This document shows positions 27,401 to 42,400 of a DNA stretch of 64,000 bases, one piece after another; within the stretch, counting starts at the first letter, position 1, and every line of letters begins with the position of its first letter. The notes beneath the pieces were generated by a model. That model was not told the origin of the DNA and ran no database searches. It was given only the letters and a program-made list of their open reading frames with translations. A program made the position numbers and the translations under genes. The DNA is taken from positions 11,354,352-11,418,351 of the forward strand of contig OX457036.1 of assembly GCA_949752735.1 (NCBI GenBank), given 5' to 3'. This stretch comes from Lumbricus terrestris. Taxonomy: Eukaryota; Annelida; Clitellata; Crassiclitellata; Lumbricidae.

Positions 27401-30400
27401 ATTGTCTACTACAGTACACATCTCCAAACCTTGGATTAGCTAGCCTAAGCAATATAAGCATCACGTACGCACAGCTGTAGTGCTGCTGCACACCAAATTC
27501 TATAACAAGACTTCATGAAGTTGCTGAACATAAATATGTTGCTGTGGTTTAGCATAATTTCAAGACCACCATAATAACAGATTTGTGCTAAACAATTTGT
27601 GCTATAACAATTTACTGAGAATTAGCTGTACTCACGATGTCGAATGCTGTCCGAAAATGAAGTATCAGTAATCGCCTTCTTTAAGAAATTCAGCATCGAC
27701 TTCAACAGTGCACCCCTCTGTGGAAAGCAAGTACCTGTAACGTCCAACCAGCAAGAATGAACGAATTAATTGATCAGACATGTATGAATGAATAAAACAA
27801 TCAATCAATCAATTGATCTCAGATAGTACTGTTCAATATATGTACAATAACATACAAGCAATATGTTTGTGGGGCGCTGTGGTGTAGTGTAGAGGTATGC
27901 TCAGTACCTTGGAGTCGGAAGGTTTCAGGCTAGAATCCACCTCAAGCCACCGCATATGGGCCCTGAGCAAGTACTTCACTTAAAATTGGTCATGTGGTTC
28001 ATGAGCGGCCGACCTGCAACAGTAACGCGGTTACTGTGCAAGGACCTTGAGCAAGTCCTTCACTCACAATTGCTCTGCAGAATAATAGTAGAACTTTGCG
28101 CGATAAAGACACGGGCAGAGCTTTGCAAGAAGGGCGATATCAAATTGCAATTGCATTGCATGGAGAGCAGAGGGGATAAAAGAAACACAAACATGGTTAG
28201 CTTTCACAAGAATGCAGCCATTACCTCGACCCGTAGGTTGACCACCGTCCAGCGATTTACCAGTGACCTGAGGCTCTGCCGACGTGCTCGGCAGGACATC
28301 CGTGGTCGAACTGAAGCTCGTATCCATTTCATTCTGATATCTATCGTCGGGCGACATGTGCGACGATTCCGACATCGACGAATCGTCCTGCTTCACGCGA
28401 ATCACGTAAGGCTGCTCCTTGCGGCAGATGTCAACCTCATGCTAAACATAAAATTTAGCTCATCGTCAAAATTTGCATAAGTGACATTGAGGGTGTAACA
28501 ATATTCAAAAACGGCACAGGTTGTACAATGTACATATAAATACCCCCTATGTAACATGTATGTAACAACAGACTGTACAATGTACATGTAAATACTTCCT
28601 ACGCAATATGTATGTAACATACTCATGATTGATAGTCATGTACACATTGCTCTGACCTGTACTACGCAAATGCCGTGTAACAATTATAAGCACAAAGATT
28701 AGCAAAAAAATAATACTATTGAGCAGGGCCCTTGTAAAGGTGCCATTCTATTGCACAATTGCATTATTTTTCTGCAGTTAAAAATAGTAGTCATATTGTC
28801 ATCCAACCGGGAGTAATTTACCATGGACAATGAAAGGGGTAAAAATGGATTCTTCAATCCTAAAACTTCCCTATAACCTGCGTCCAAGATGCCATGACCG
28901 GGTACTGTCCACAGCAGACTTTCATGTGACGAAAAGATTTAAAACTAGAATGTTGCTAACATTATTTATTCTTCATAGTTTCTTTATATTTTATGTGAAT
29001 TCTATATGTGACACTTGTTCACCACAGTGCTGTTTGGCAGCCGGTGACATTAAAGAATATACTTACTTGCTTACTTTTAAAAGAATCCCTGCAATTCAGC
29101 AAAGACATGAGTAAGTAAGAAACCAACTTGGAGTCGATTGATGAACGTGGCCATCCCGCCGAGAGACTGGAAGGCCTGCATATCCAAGTTAGTTATCAAG
29201 TCCACGACACGAACAGCCCTTGTTACGAACTGTCACATAAAAAATGCCTCATCAGAAATCAATCACTATAATATATATCTGTTTAAAACAAATATTAAAA
29301 CTGCTTTCCAAAGGACTACTGTTCAATAGAAGCATTCAGCAAATCATCTCAACTTACCATCAACAAATTACAATTATCAACTACGCATGACTAGTTAATT
29401 GCTGAATTTTACCTTGTGCACAGTCAATTTTAATTTCAAAATAATAAACCACTTAGGGACATGAAGTTGTATATATAAAGTGAAGCATTACCTAATCAAG
29501 ATTTCTAAGCAAATTCTGACGATCGCCCATCACTGCACTATTAAGCCTTGAAAAGCAGGGCAGGTAACGCTCATTGTTTACATCAGGTAACATTGTTGAC
29601 ATTGAGCAGGTAACACCCATTGAAGCGCCTCTGAGTAGTTTCCTTGAAGAAGCGCCATATAAATACTCGAATGAATTGTTTACATCAAGCAATACCCATT
29701 GTTGACACTGAGGTAACACCCATTGTTGACACCAGGTAACACCCATTGTTGACATCTGGTAACACCCATTGTTGACCTAGTGTCAACACTTTAAACCCAT
29801 TGATATGCACCAGCACTCACCGTAATATGATCTTGGCCGTCATCGCCGAACCAGTTGATCACCCTTAGCAGTGACTCCATAATTCCACAAGAAACCAGAG
29901 CTTCTCCACCTGACCGAGAAACAACATCTGAGCCTTCACAATGTATAGCGACCAACGAGAAAAATAACACTAGATGGGATTAAATATAAATGAGATAAAT
30001 AACACTAGATGGAATTAAATATAGCAACCAACGAGATAAATAACACTAGATGGGATTAAATATGGGAGGAGCGGACGGATGAACGGATGTATGACAGAAA
30101 TGGATGAAAAGATGGAAGTATGAATGGCTGCGGGGAGATTGAAAAGGAACGAAAGAGAATCACAGAAAAGTCTGATAGGGAAACATATTCTAAGAATGAC
30201 CAGAGCTTTTAAACTCCTCCGTCATCCTCGACCGTGCATCCCGCAAAATGTGGACAAAGCGGAAGGAGGCTACGAGCAAGGTATAGTTTGCACATTTTTT
30301 ATCGAGGACAACTGTAAATTGTGGGACGCGGTGGTGTAGTGGGCAAAATTGCTCGATGCCTGGCAGCCCGAGGGTTCCTGCCTGGCAGCCCGAGGGTTCC

Positions 30401-33400
30401 AGGTTCAAATCCAACCCAAGTCGTCTCATAGGGACCTTGGGCAAGCCATTCACTTGCAATTGCTCAGCGCTTCAGCGTGGAACTCCAATTCAGTGTCCGC
30501 GCTGCAGTCGGGAGCGCTTCTGAGTAGTATTCATAAAGGGGCACTATAACAAGTGCACATACAAGCAAACTGTACACAAGATTTCAAACTTGAGATTGGC
30601 AATGACCAAAATAGTAAATTTATTATAGCGATATGTTCATCAAGAAAAATTCCTTAGAGATGCTCCTGGGGTGACAGCACCAAACCACGATCGAAGAGAA
30701 TGGTTCTCAAATGCTTGCGGAAAAAGCGCAAAAAAAGGCAATAGTTGAAATTGAATCTATGCAAGATTAGCATTGGCACAATGCCAGCAAGACCAGAGGT
30801 GAATCTGAAGGTCTTTGAAAGTCAACACATAGTCGCCCAAATCCATTTTATCGTACATACCTCGGCCACTCTTACCATTTTCATAGCTGGCCAGGTGGTA
30901 GAGGAAAGAAAACAGAGCGGTTGTCAGGACTTGCGGGAATGGCGTCAACTCCAAATCTAAATGCAAAACATTTCATTTACATTTTATTTTAACATTTTAT
31001 TTACATCATGCGGCAAAAACCATTCCTTAAGCAATTACATCAGTCGACCCAACACGTAACATTTCTAAAGTTCATCCAGTTAAAGTTCAACAGTCAAAGA
31101 ATAACTAACTGCCCATTGCAGAGTCAGAACAAGGTCAGAGTTGTAAAGAAACAAATAGCAAACAATGGCAGTTTCAGCCATGTTATATTATTACATTCAA
31201 TCAATGTCAAAAACATCTGGTTTAAAACTGATAAAATCGTCTGGTGACTGCAATCTCTAAATAATCATAATCTCTAAAAAATCATAATCTCTAAAAAATC
31301 ATAATCTCTAAAAAATCATGATTTTCAAATAAAAATGGTGGGATCTAAAAACCAGTAAACAACATTTCACAAGTTATCTGTGCTCACTTCCCCTTGGGTG
31401 CTATAAAAATTTTGTGCTCGATTGATTGACTGATCGATTGAAGAAACAACATCTGCAAAATTCAGTGGGCATATCGAGAGTACAATCAAGATACCCAGAC
31501 AAACCAATCCAACAGCAATGTATAAAACGCAACGCATAAATACCACAGGGTTCTGCTAACGTTTACTGCAATCCTCACAAGTTGCAAAAATAAAAGAGAT
31601 TTCAAAGCATTAAAACTGAACGAACGGTTTCCAGCACTGACCGATCATATGTTCAATGCAGTTTCGCATCATCACTGGTAGGAATCCATGATACGATCCA
31701 GCGCCCGTGGCATCAATTATGTTGCTCAACCTACAAAGAAATTACATTGTCAAAAAACATTGTCAAAAGTGACTACTGCTGAGAGAGAACATAGCCACTC
31801 ACTTTTGAGATTCTAGACCTATTGTTTTAAAAATTCCATATAGCTATGGTATATGTAAAAATAAATCATTCCAAAAACACCCAGTACTTCCACTCATTGT
31901 TCCAGAAATTTATATAGCCTACTTTTCATGAACAGTGTGTATAGTCAGCATGCTCATTACAGTCAAGGCAAGGAGTGCAAAAAATAAACTAAAGACAAAA
32001 GCATAGACTATAAAGTTAATTAAATATAAAAATACGTACTTCGGATTTCGATCTAGATGAACTACGGCCGTAAGGGTTCGAAGTGTCGTCGCTTTTATAT
32101 CCTGTGAATAGACCAGCAACCAGATAACCGCTTGTAAAAAATCTCAAAGAAAAACTCAAGCAATCAATACCACAAAACCCTAACTGTACAGTTTCATATA
32201 TATTGCTAGGTGAATACAAGTTAAAGAAGCATATTCTTACCAAGTTCAAATGCACAATAGGACATACATCTCAATCTATATGACCTCTATTGCCCTACCC
32301 CAATTGCACTGGCTCATCACTCTCCCCACTCTACTGAGCAGGGTGTGCTCATCGCCCCTTTTGCCCGCACAGCCACCAAGTAGAATCTTGCCGTCTCAGT
32401 GAATGGCCCCTTGCATTGGAACTTTTTAATCGCATTGGAGTTTTGTAATCGCATTGGAACTGTTTAATTGTAATTGTAATTCAGACAATTTCCATGGCAT
32501 CATCTTTAGCAAGCTACTTCTGGAATGCGTTACAAACATATTGTCAACTGCCAGAGAAAATACAAAGAGCTCAAGAGCAATGTTCAGCTTCAATTGTTTT
32601 TTAAAAGCAGATTGAGTCTTGATTTCCTGGAACGGACTCCCTTTGTCATTCTGTTTCTTCCCCACAGTCCACGCTGATTCTTTCTATGCAAATCTTAAAG
32701 CCGTCCTTTTTAGCCGTGCTGGGGCCAAGAGTGCTTCTGAGTATTTGTCTTAAAGGGTGCTATATAAATCTTCATAGTAAATAAATGAATGCAACACTGT
32801 AAATATAAATCTATATTCAAAGCATTGCCTGCGTTGCCAACATAATTAGCATACTTAGTTTGAGTTGAATAGTTGCCCTTAGCAGTTGGATAGTGTCTTT
32901 TCAGCATCTCTCTATTTATATACGAATGATTGCTTTGCAGATGGATTGTATCTATTATCTATCCATAGATTTATATAGTCCTCTCTCAGAATGACTATTC
33001 AGAGGTTCTCTCGGCACAAAAACTCTGCGAGAAAAGAAATAACGTTACAACACTCATTCCCTTACTTAAGCTGCAGCATTTTACTGCCAACTGAATGCTC
33101 TCAAGAAGACTGGATATGCCAACATAACTTCCAGTATGCATAATTCATGGATGCTCACCATGACTCACGCATTGAGAAATGATTCTCTCTTTACAATGCA
33201 CTCAAACTTAATTAAATTATAAAAGAAGATAAGTATTCAATTTAAAACAAAATTACTTACAGTTAGACACGGATCATGCAGCTCGAGGACTTCAACGAGC
33301 TCTTCCACAAAACCGCTGTACAGCAACGTGTTCAGATGTTCTTGCGCAGAATTTGAGTAAACTGCAACAGTAGCAGACATGACCTAATTAATGAAAAACT

Positions 33401-36400
33401 TGACCCACTTCACACAGTGGCTAAAGCAAAGTCAAATGCTAAAGCAAAGGCAAATGCTAAAGCAAAGTCAAATGCTAAAGCAAAGGCAAATGCTAAAGCA
33501 AAGTCAAATGCTAAAGCAAAGTCAAATGCTAAAGCAAAGTCAAATGTCAAAGCAAAGTCAAATGCTTTATACTAAATAAAGAACTAATCACTCTCAGCGT
33601 GACAACCTAGTGAAAAGAGAAATCAGGCAGCAGAGATGTTTCCCACCAGAATTCTGCTATGAATTGGAGAGGGAAGGTCATTCCACATCGAAGTACCCAC
33701 AATAGTGAAAGCCCAATGCTAGCAATATCCATAAGCAAAAACATAAGATGCTATACTTAAAGAATCCAATAATTCTATAATTACAGATCAGTCATTAAAA
33801 TGAACATTGCACTGCCCATACTAACAAGACAAAATTGTCAAATGACAGAAAGACAGAATGAAACTTAAAAGCCTTGCCGGTGAAAAAATAATAACTTCTG
33901 CTCCTTAATGGAATTTAATTTACTCGGTTGAACTTAAACTCAGAAACTCATATTCCAGACAATAAAGGTTTGGCATGGACTCTTCTTTCTCGATCGCTAT
34001 CTACATATCTCTCTCTCTTCTTCAGATCTATGTTTTCTCTCAAGGTTCTCGCGCTGTGGTGCCAGCGAAGGTGATTGGCGCTATATAAATTACTAATCAC
34101 ATAAAGTATGTCAGTGTCATGAGAGAAGATGAAACATTACCAAGAGTAGACAGCGCCTGCAGTCTGGCCTGGACGAACTGTAATCGCTTTTCATAGTTGG
34201 AGAATGACATGGCCAATCGTATGTGTGTAAACAGTTGCATCTAAACAAACACAGAAAATACAAATTTATACCATAACCAACTCAAAACAATGCAAGCAAT
34301 TTCGACAATGAAACAGTACAGCACTAAAACAGATGGCAAGCTCTACCACTTAGGAGACATGGTGGTAGCTGAATGGTTAGACTGCTCAACCTGCGATGCA
34401 GAGAGCATGGGTTGAAACCTTCCGTCGGGCAATTACAATGTACGGACTGCTAGAAGTCCTTCACTCACTAAATTACTCGGCACCACTGACTACTAGACAA
34501 TCTAATCTAATCTAAGCTAGTCTGAACATTTGTAAAGTGTCTCTCACAGCAGAGTTAAGGAGAAGCGCTCTCAGCATGACAGTCACATGAAAAGAGAAAG
34601 ATCTTAAAGCAGCCAAGAGATGCGGGGGAGTTCCCACCAGAATCTGCACTACAAATTGCAGGGTGAAGGTCATTTAACATTGAGGGGCCCACAATAGCAA
34701 GAGCCCGATGCTAGATTAATTACGTTCATGGCCATAGGTACAAATAGATCAAGGCAGGCAGCAGAATGAAGAGGGTGTGATGATCGTGCAGAGAGTGGCT
34801 TCCCCATCAGGTCACAGATGTATTTAGGCGCCAAGCCCTGCAGGGGACTTGGAACCTAAGAGTACAGCCTTGTAACTGATTCGTGGCTGAGATCCGGAGC
34901 TATACAGGGAAGGTCATTAATCATGTATGTGGAGATGTGTGAATATCAAGGACGTTGTGCAACAAGTCTAGTATAATGGTGATAATGGTGCTTAGTAAGT
35001 GCATAACAATTAAAAATAAATTAAGTAAAATAAGATTAAAAACTACCTCCTTGTCTTTAGGTATCGATGCCTTGGAAGTGAAATTGTGCATCAGTTCTGC
35101 TGGACTCAATTCCGACTGATCAAGGAATGGTACGTGAATCTGCTTCAACACATGTGACACTGCCTAACAACGTCAAAAAAAGACACAAAAAAAACAACTG
35201 TACTTAGCAGAAGTGTAAACAATAGAACTTCAAAATGAACACGCAAGTGCAATCCAACACAAGAGACTGAACTTGAAATGAGCAATTTAATTATCCACAG
35301 CTTACACAAGAGACTTTTTAACAAGCAGTAACTGCCAAATGTTGACACGTACAAACTAGATAACTGCATCGAGATTTTCAAGTACACTTGAGAGTTTTAT
35401 ACATCCACATATACTGTACAACAGCATAAAATCTTATAAAATCATTAATCAAATCACAATCACTTTCAGCTACCAGCAAAGTGAAAGTCAAAAATTAAAA
35501 CCCGAATTACCCACCGGTAAGTAACCTCTTGTCCTGGGCAAGACGTTAAACTGCATCCATCCTCTGCCACAGGGAACCAACAAATTCCCTGTGCCGGTCC
35601 TAAGCCCGGATAAAATGAGGAAGGTTTGCCAGATGGGTGGAGATACACTGGCAGTAAAAGACCAAGACCACAGAAATCCCCAAAACCCACGGCATAAGCG
35701 ACATAGGGACCCAGATGCTTCAAGGTGTCATGATGTGGAGCTGACATGCACAGCCCGGTCAGGACAGACCAATGGAGAGAGTCGGGGGAGAGAGCGTGGG
35801 ACACATACGGGCATTGACCCAGGTTGTCCTTCGTGCCTCTCTCCCAATATTCTCTTCATTCAGACAAGGTGGTCTGGCTGCTCCAAGATGTGAATGATAT
35901 GGAGCAGACCTGCCGACCGGACTCGTTGAACCTGGGCAGCATGACGCGAGACAGACTCGGACAGAGAGTGGCGTCGGACACTTACGGGCATTGCCCAGGG
36001 ATTTTGATGATGATGATGATGATGAAGTAACCTCCATCTATGTCAGAAATGTATGTATGTATGCATGTGCACTTGCTATAGCGCCCCTTCAAGGTTACTA
36101 CTCAGAAGTACTCCCGACTACAGCGCAGACACTGAATCAGAGTCTCACGCCGAAGTGCATGAGCACTTTTGAGTGAACGACTTGCTCAAGATCCCTTGAG
36201 GTGGATTCAAACCTACAACCATCCGGCTGCAAGGCAACGAACATACCACTACATCACCGCGCCCCACATGGAGAAAGATGGTATGAGCAAAGCTAAAACT
36301 TGAATCGTACAGAGGATGACAGCAATGAACAAACAACGAAGACTTCAAAGAGAATGGATCAGCAATGGTCTGGAAAACTAGCAATATTTATGAAGGTAAG

Positions 36401-39400
36401 AAAATATAAATGAAAATCAGACGAGTGAGTGCAAAACAAAAAACGCACTTTTTTAGACGAATTCTCTTCTGGTTCTTCGTAGTACTCAAAATGCAGAGTG
36501 GTTGCACTTGACGGATAACACTGCAACACAAATGCAATATTTCATAACACAATGTGATGTAGCATTAGTTGTGTATTAATTGACATTAGAGCAAACATAT
36601 CAGTAGCTTGTCTATAGTATCCTTAGCAACAGAACAACACCATCCACATTGAACTACGTTCAGCAACATGCACTTAATGCCACTAGCAATTCTTACAGAA
36701 GACATTAAGGACAAATCATTCAAAGGCTGAATGCTGCAACCAAATAGCAAAGCAATGCACCATATCACATGGAACTGCACAAGTTTACAAACTTCACTCA
36801 ATGAAAGGCTTGCAACAGCAGACTGCCTTATCTAGCAGTACACAAAAAGGTTTCAGCATTGGTCTGGTTCCCATGTACCATTGTACCTCCTCCGAGAGCT
36901 CTGCTGTCCCACCTCTGGTGTCCAGCAGCTATCTACTCTCCATTCGACTGATCAAGCTGTACTCTTCACTCACAGACTCCTATAATTAATGCAGTGGCAC
37001 TCTTTCTTGGTGGCTGGCCCTAGAACATGACCGAAATGAATTGATGCATCCAAGACAATCATATACAACAATTCGATAGAACTCTGAAGGCAAGGTACAA
37101 TATGTTCGATAAAAAAGACTATAACATCACAATTTCTGCTGTAAGCAGGCTATCTGTTCTCGAATGACATATTCAATGAATCATTTATTCATTATGAAGA
37201 TTTATATAGCACCCCATCAATGTTACTACTCAGGATGCAAATGACAACCTTAACTAAAAAGCAGTTTTAAGGCTGCAATAAAACACATCTGAACAGACCC
37301 GAGGCATATGGTGCCTACACAGTGGAAGCCCAATAACCCATTCCACATCATGAGGCCAATAACAGAGAAAGTCGGTGCTGTCTAAGAGCAATTCGGGCTC
37401 AGGGAATGAGCAGTTCACCCTCAGAGGAGGAATGTAAAGCATATGACACAGTTCAAGACAAGTGAGCATGGCAAGTGCGTCTGATTTGGGTGCTACATAA
37501 ATATCCAGTTACAATTACAATTGAGTATTCAGGCAGTAACGAATGTCACATACATCCATTGAAAGATTCTGGCAGCAAGTGGCCAAACCAAAACCGTTTT
37601 CTTTTCCGCCCCAGGACTAAAAACAAACACATGTATTGCAGTTATATACAAATGTTGGTAAATCTTCAAAGCAACAGTGTTTACAAGAATACATAACAGC
37701 TGTTTGCACCACAGCTAATGCACTCTGTTACTGCAGATCAAGTATTCTGTTAATATAATGCATCATATTATGACAACACAATCAGGCAAAGACTAACAAT
37801 AAATAATATATGATGATGATGAGGATGTTGAGGATGCAACAATAGCAGTACAGAGGTTTTATTCCTTGTTGATTTAACACAATTAAAAAAATGAGTTGCA
37901 TTGTTTCCCAGTTGCCTTTAGTACACTCTTGTTGTTAAGATTCTAGATTCAACATAGACTTAGCATGGACAAAAAATGCTGAAACAATTAATGCATGCAT
38001 GACTTAGCATGTGTGCATGAACACTTGTTATATAGCGTCGCTTCAAGATTCTACCCAGCTACTCAGTGGCACTCTCGACTACAACGCAAACACTGAATCG
38101 GAGTTTCACGCTGAAGCGCATGAGCAATTGAGAGTGAAGCACTTGCTCAGAGTCCCTACATGGTGGTTTGAGGTGGATTCAAACCTGCAACCTTCAAACA
38201 TACCCCAAAACCACCACATCCACCATGAATGTCATCAACTCATCATATCATGTATGCGTGTAAAAGCTGTTTGTTGATGAAGATTTAATTTAGTTCTATA
38301 ATTAGGCCTCGCACAAGTTTCCTCAAAATCGTAAAGAAACCATTTCCACGAAGATTTAAAAAGAAACAACAAAGATATTACAAAGCCCATACACACATAC
38401 AAAACAATTCTTCTTCTTCTTAGATGTTAATTAAAATATACCACAACAGACAAAGTTAATACAGTTGCATCCCGTCCCTATTTAATTAAATACATCTACA
38501 TTCTAGAAGCAAGTTTTTTTTGTAGAGGCATGGTTGGTTATAGTGCTCAGGACATAGCACAGAGACTACGAGTTCAAGTCAAACCCTAGGCAGTTACTGT
38601 GCATGAACCTTGAGCAAGTCCTTCACTCACAATTGTCCTTTCATATCACAATTGTCCTTTCATATTGTCATGTGCACTTCTGAACTTTGGAAGGAGGGCA
38701 ATATCAAATACAGTTGCACTGCATCATTGCATTGTATCAATTGCAACATCGTGATGCAAGTTGGTAAGGTGCGAGCAAACGATTTACTCAGTAGTGCTCA
38801 CCTCCGCAAGGTACAACAGCCGCAGGATGAGAGCCTGCTTTTTGTCGGCTGCTAAGCGCGTGATGAAATTCGACCGTTTGCTAGCAAAACAGAACAAATA
38901 CTTAATTAAATTATTTTAATTAAACAGGCGGAACTCTGAAATACGAGCCATGCTTACACTCTGGAATCACACAATTATCTTTAAAGCTTACTCCAAGCTT
39001 CGTATACATTCGAAACAGTCAATACAAAAGCAACAGGAGTATGACTGGACGTAATTGGCAGGTCTATCCACCACAGTTAATCAAGGTCAATAAAGCATGT
39101 TTCAACAGGTTTGCTCAAAATCTATGCTCAATGCACAGAAGTAATTGGCAAACCAAATGCCTATACAGGCAACCAACAAATCCAGGCCTGAAATTAGAAC
39201 CACATGATCAAAAGAAAACAAAGACATTGATTGCATAGAAGCTTGGTCTGAAGTAAAGAACACTGACATAATTATGGCAAACTGTTTTTGCCATAAACCG
39301 ACCATAATGTAGGCCAACAACTCCAAGCGGCACAGTACCACCATCACTATCATCTGAATTCTTTCAATAGTGTAAAACAGACATCACAATGGCCCTGTGT

Positions 39401-42400
39401 TTTCCTTAACAACAAAACACTGGCAGTCACTGACAACAGGACCAATTCTACAAACCACACTTCACAAGAAACATAAAACAAAAACCTTGCAAACTAAAAA
39501 ATGCAAATAACAGCTATTCAACATCACGGCTATATTGCAAAAATAAGGTTTAAAAATCACAGGTCTTCTGACCAGCCCTCCCTCCCAAATCTCCTACAAT
39601 TTTCCGCCAGTAGCAGTCCTCCTTTTCTCCTAACTCAATTTACTACATAAAACCCCCTCCACAATTGCCCCAAATCACTATTAAGCTCTGGATCATGAAT
39701 AATAAACCTCCAAATGATGTCACAATCATTATTTACAAATCATAAGTAATGTCTATAACTCCCGTTTCTAACATTGCACAAGGCTTGAACCAATGTCACA
39801 TCAACCCGAAATCAGGTCAATATCTCTACGATAAAATGCATAACAAAGAGCGTAGACGAAAACATGCACATAAAAATAAAAGAGCAATAAAACTTAAAGC
39901 TATAATATATGTGACCTGGGCCAAGAGAAGGAAACACTTGTCGACAATCAACAGTTTCCATACTCTGATGATATCAAAAGAAACTAAGAAAGTCATGGTA
40001 CAAATTTCAGTATGTTTGATCCAAAGTTTATGCTCGCTGTGAATGAAAACATAAAACACCATTCGGTGGGAAATCACAAATAAGAAATAAATCTGTCTCT
40101 ACCTGATGCAAACCTCATATCTTTTCGCATTAATACATCAGGCAGCAAGTTATAATTGCAAAAAACGGTGAGCCATGCGTCAAATAACAACAATCATGAT
40201 TATGGGTCATGGATCAAAATCTATTTTCCAGCTGATCTAGAGAGTAACAAACGTCCATTTTCTCGGCCCAGGTACTACCACACAGAGGGCTCCAAACAAA
40301 ATATCAGTTGCTATATAGCAGCAGCAATACCGGTTGCCATGGTTACATGCCCTTAAGAGGTTCTTAACAAAACACACAAAGATACACAAGATATACAGAC
40401 ATTTATATAGCACCTAAACAATAACGTCACAAAGGCGCTTAGCGTAGCTACACGACAGTTTAAAACCAGTGCGACTTAAGTAACTTCAAGAATGCTTCAT
40501 GAGATACATTCAATATAAAAAAATTTAATGGAGGACTGTTCCAGTATGAAGGTCCAAAACACGACCACGAACAGTAGACACAGGACTACATCAGAATCCA
40601 TCGACTAACCTGAACACGTAGAGGACGTCTATCACCGCCAGAACGACGGTCATATCGCTCGACGACAGCAGCGTCGTCAAGTGCTCCATCGAGTTGTAGA
40701 GGTGACGCGTGAAGCTGTGCTCGATGAGCAGCGCCGAGAACTGCAGAACGACGAGTAGCAGCTGGCGGTCCTTCTCGTTCTCCGGTTGATTGCATGCCAG
40801 CGACCAGCGGTCGTCGCTGTGGCAACAGCGCTCCAAAACCTCGTCGAGTTTATCCAAGACGTCCGCCCAGTTCAAGAGTTCACACTGAAAGAAAGAATTT
40901 GCCGAATGCCAGATATCTCTAATAAGAAACACTACATATGTATGTAAGTATGCGCTTGTTATAATGCCTCTTCAAGATTACTACTCAGAAGCACTCCCGA
41001 GTACAGTGCAGACACTGAATCGGAGTTTCACGCCGAACCGCCTGAGCAATTGCAAGTGAAGGACTTGCTCAATGTCCCTACGAGGCGGTTTGAGGCGGAT
41101 TCAAACCTCCAACTCTCCCTCCGGCTGCAAGGCGATGGACATAACCACCACATCACCGTGCCCACATATATATATGCATGTGTCATCTGTGCTCACCTCT
41201 TTGCACCTGCTTTACATCTCTTTCAATTAACCCAATGTCATCTGGCTTCTTTCTAGTTTCACTGGCCTAAATTTTTAAGCCTGACTTAATCAAAGGATCC
41301 TGATTTTCACTGCACGGTCTCATCTGAATAGACCATCGGTTAATGTATGAAGAATGGTCCAGCTTTAAGTCTTTTTTCCCACAGAGATGCCATATTGTTT
41401 GTCGGCATAAACCCAAATCTGTAAATTTATTTTCTAAACAACGGTACTATGGATTATGGAGACATAAACCGACCTTCCCATAGATCCATGTCTTGACCTG
41501 GGCGAGCTCGGCGTACAACTCATCTGGTGCCGTGCAAGCTCTGATCTTTTCTATGAGAACTTTACACTCATGTGGCTGAAAAGAACAAACATAATTTAAA
41601 GCAACGTAGTCTCATTAAATATTAATTATTATTTTTAGCTTACAGTACAAAATGGATCTGCATCATAACTGATAATGACGACATGGTGACAGAAAACAAC
41701 GATCGTAAGCTATTCCCAATGCACTTATCAATAATGACAATTGATTAAATGACGATATGTGACCACGGCCGAGAGAAGGGACCAATTGTCAGTAATGGAC
41801 TTATTGCCGATCTCCTTACTTTGATATCATAAGAAGGTCATGGCAAAACTCTCAGGACTTCTGGTCCAAAGTTTATACCATTTGTAAATAAGAAAAAATC
41901 ATCTGGTAGGAAATTGCAAACAAGACTTTAAAAATCTGTCTCTACCTGATGCAAAATCACAGTTTTTGGCCTTACCACAAAAGGTGATGTAATAGTCTGT
42001 AAAACAGTGAGTCAAAGGCAAAGTTGCATTAAATAAACGCAGAAATCAATAACTACGATCTAAGGAAAAATGCCATTTTCCAGCTGATCTAGAAAGCGAC
42101 AAGTGGCCCCTTTTCTCGTGCAAGGTCACATATTCAAGCGGGTGTCAAGTACTGGCCTGTGTAAACAACCTACAATTCGGTCAATTATAGATCATGTCCT
42201 CTGATCAACAAAAGATTTTTAGGCCTCTTTGCTAAAAATGAAGAAGGCAAAAGCAGTCCATACATCAGTTTGTCTGTGTATTAGCAAGCATGACAGCAAC
42301 ATGTGCCAGCTGTAGTTAAATAGTGGATAGCTATAAAACTAGAAAAAAAATTTGCTTCATGTAACCCTATAAATCCATAACCAACGTTTTAATTACGGTC

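Noticed and set aside
34361..34500. tRNA gene
   Set aside because: Only A/B-box-like motifs remain and the sequence continues into a SINE body; no cloverleaf. The same holds for 27871, 30323 and 62144.
35466..36037. Overlapping ORFs of about 100 codons on both strands in a HUWE1 intron
   Set aside because: No recognisable domain. The plus frame ([20 protein letters not shown]) resembles a decayed LINE C-terminal end followed by a GAT repeat; too weak to annotate.
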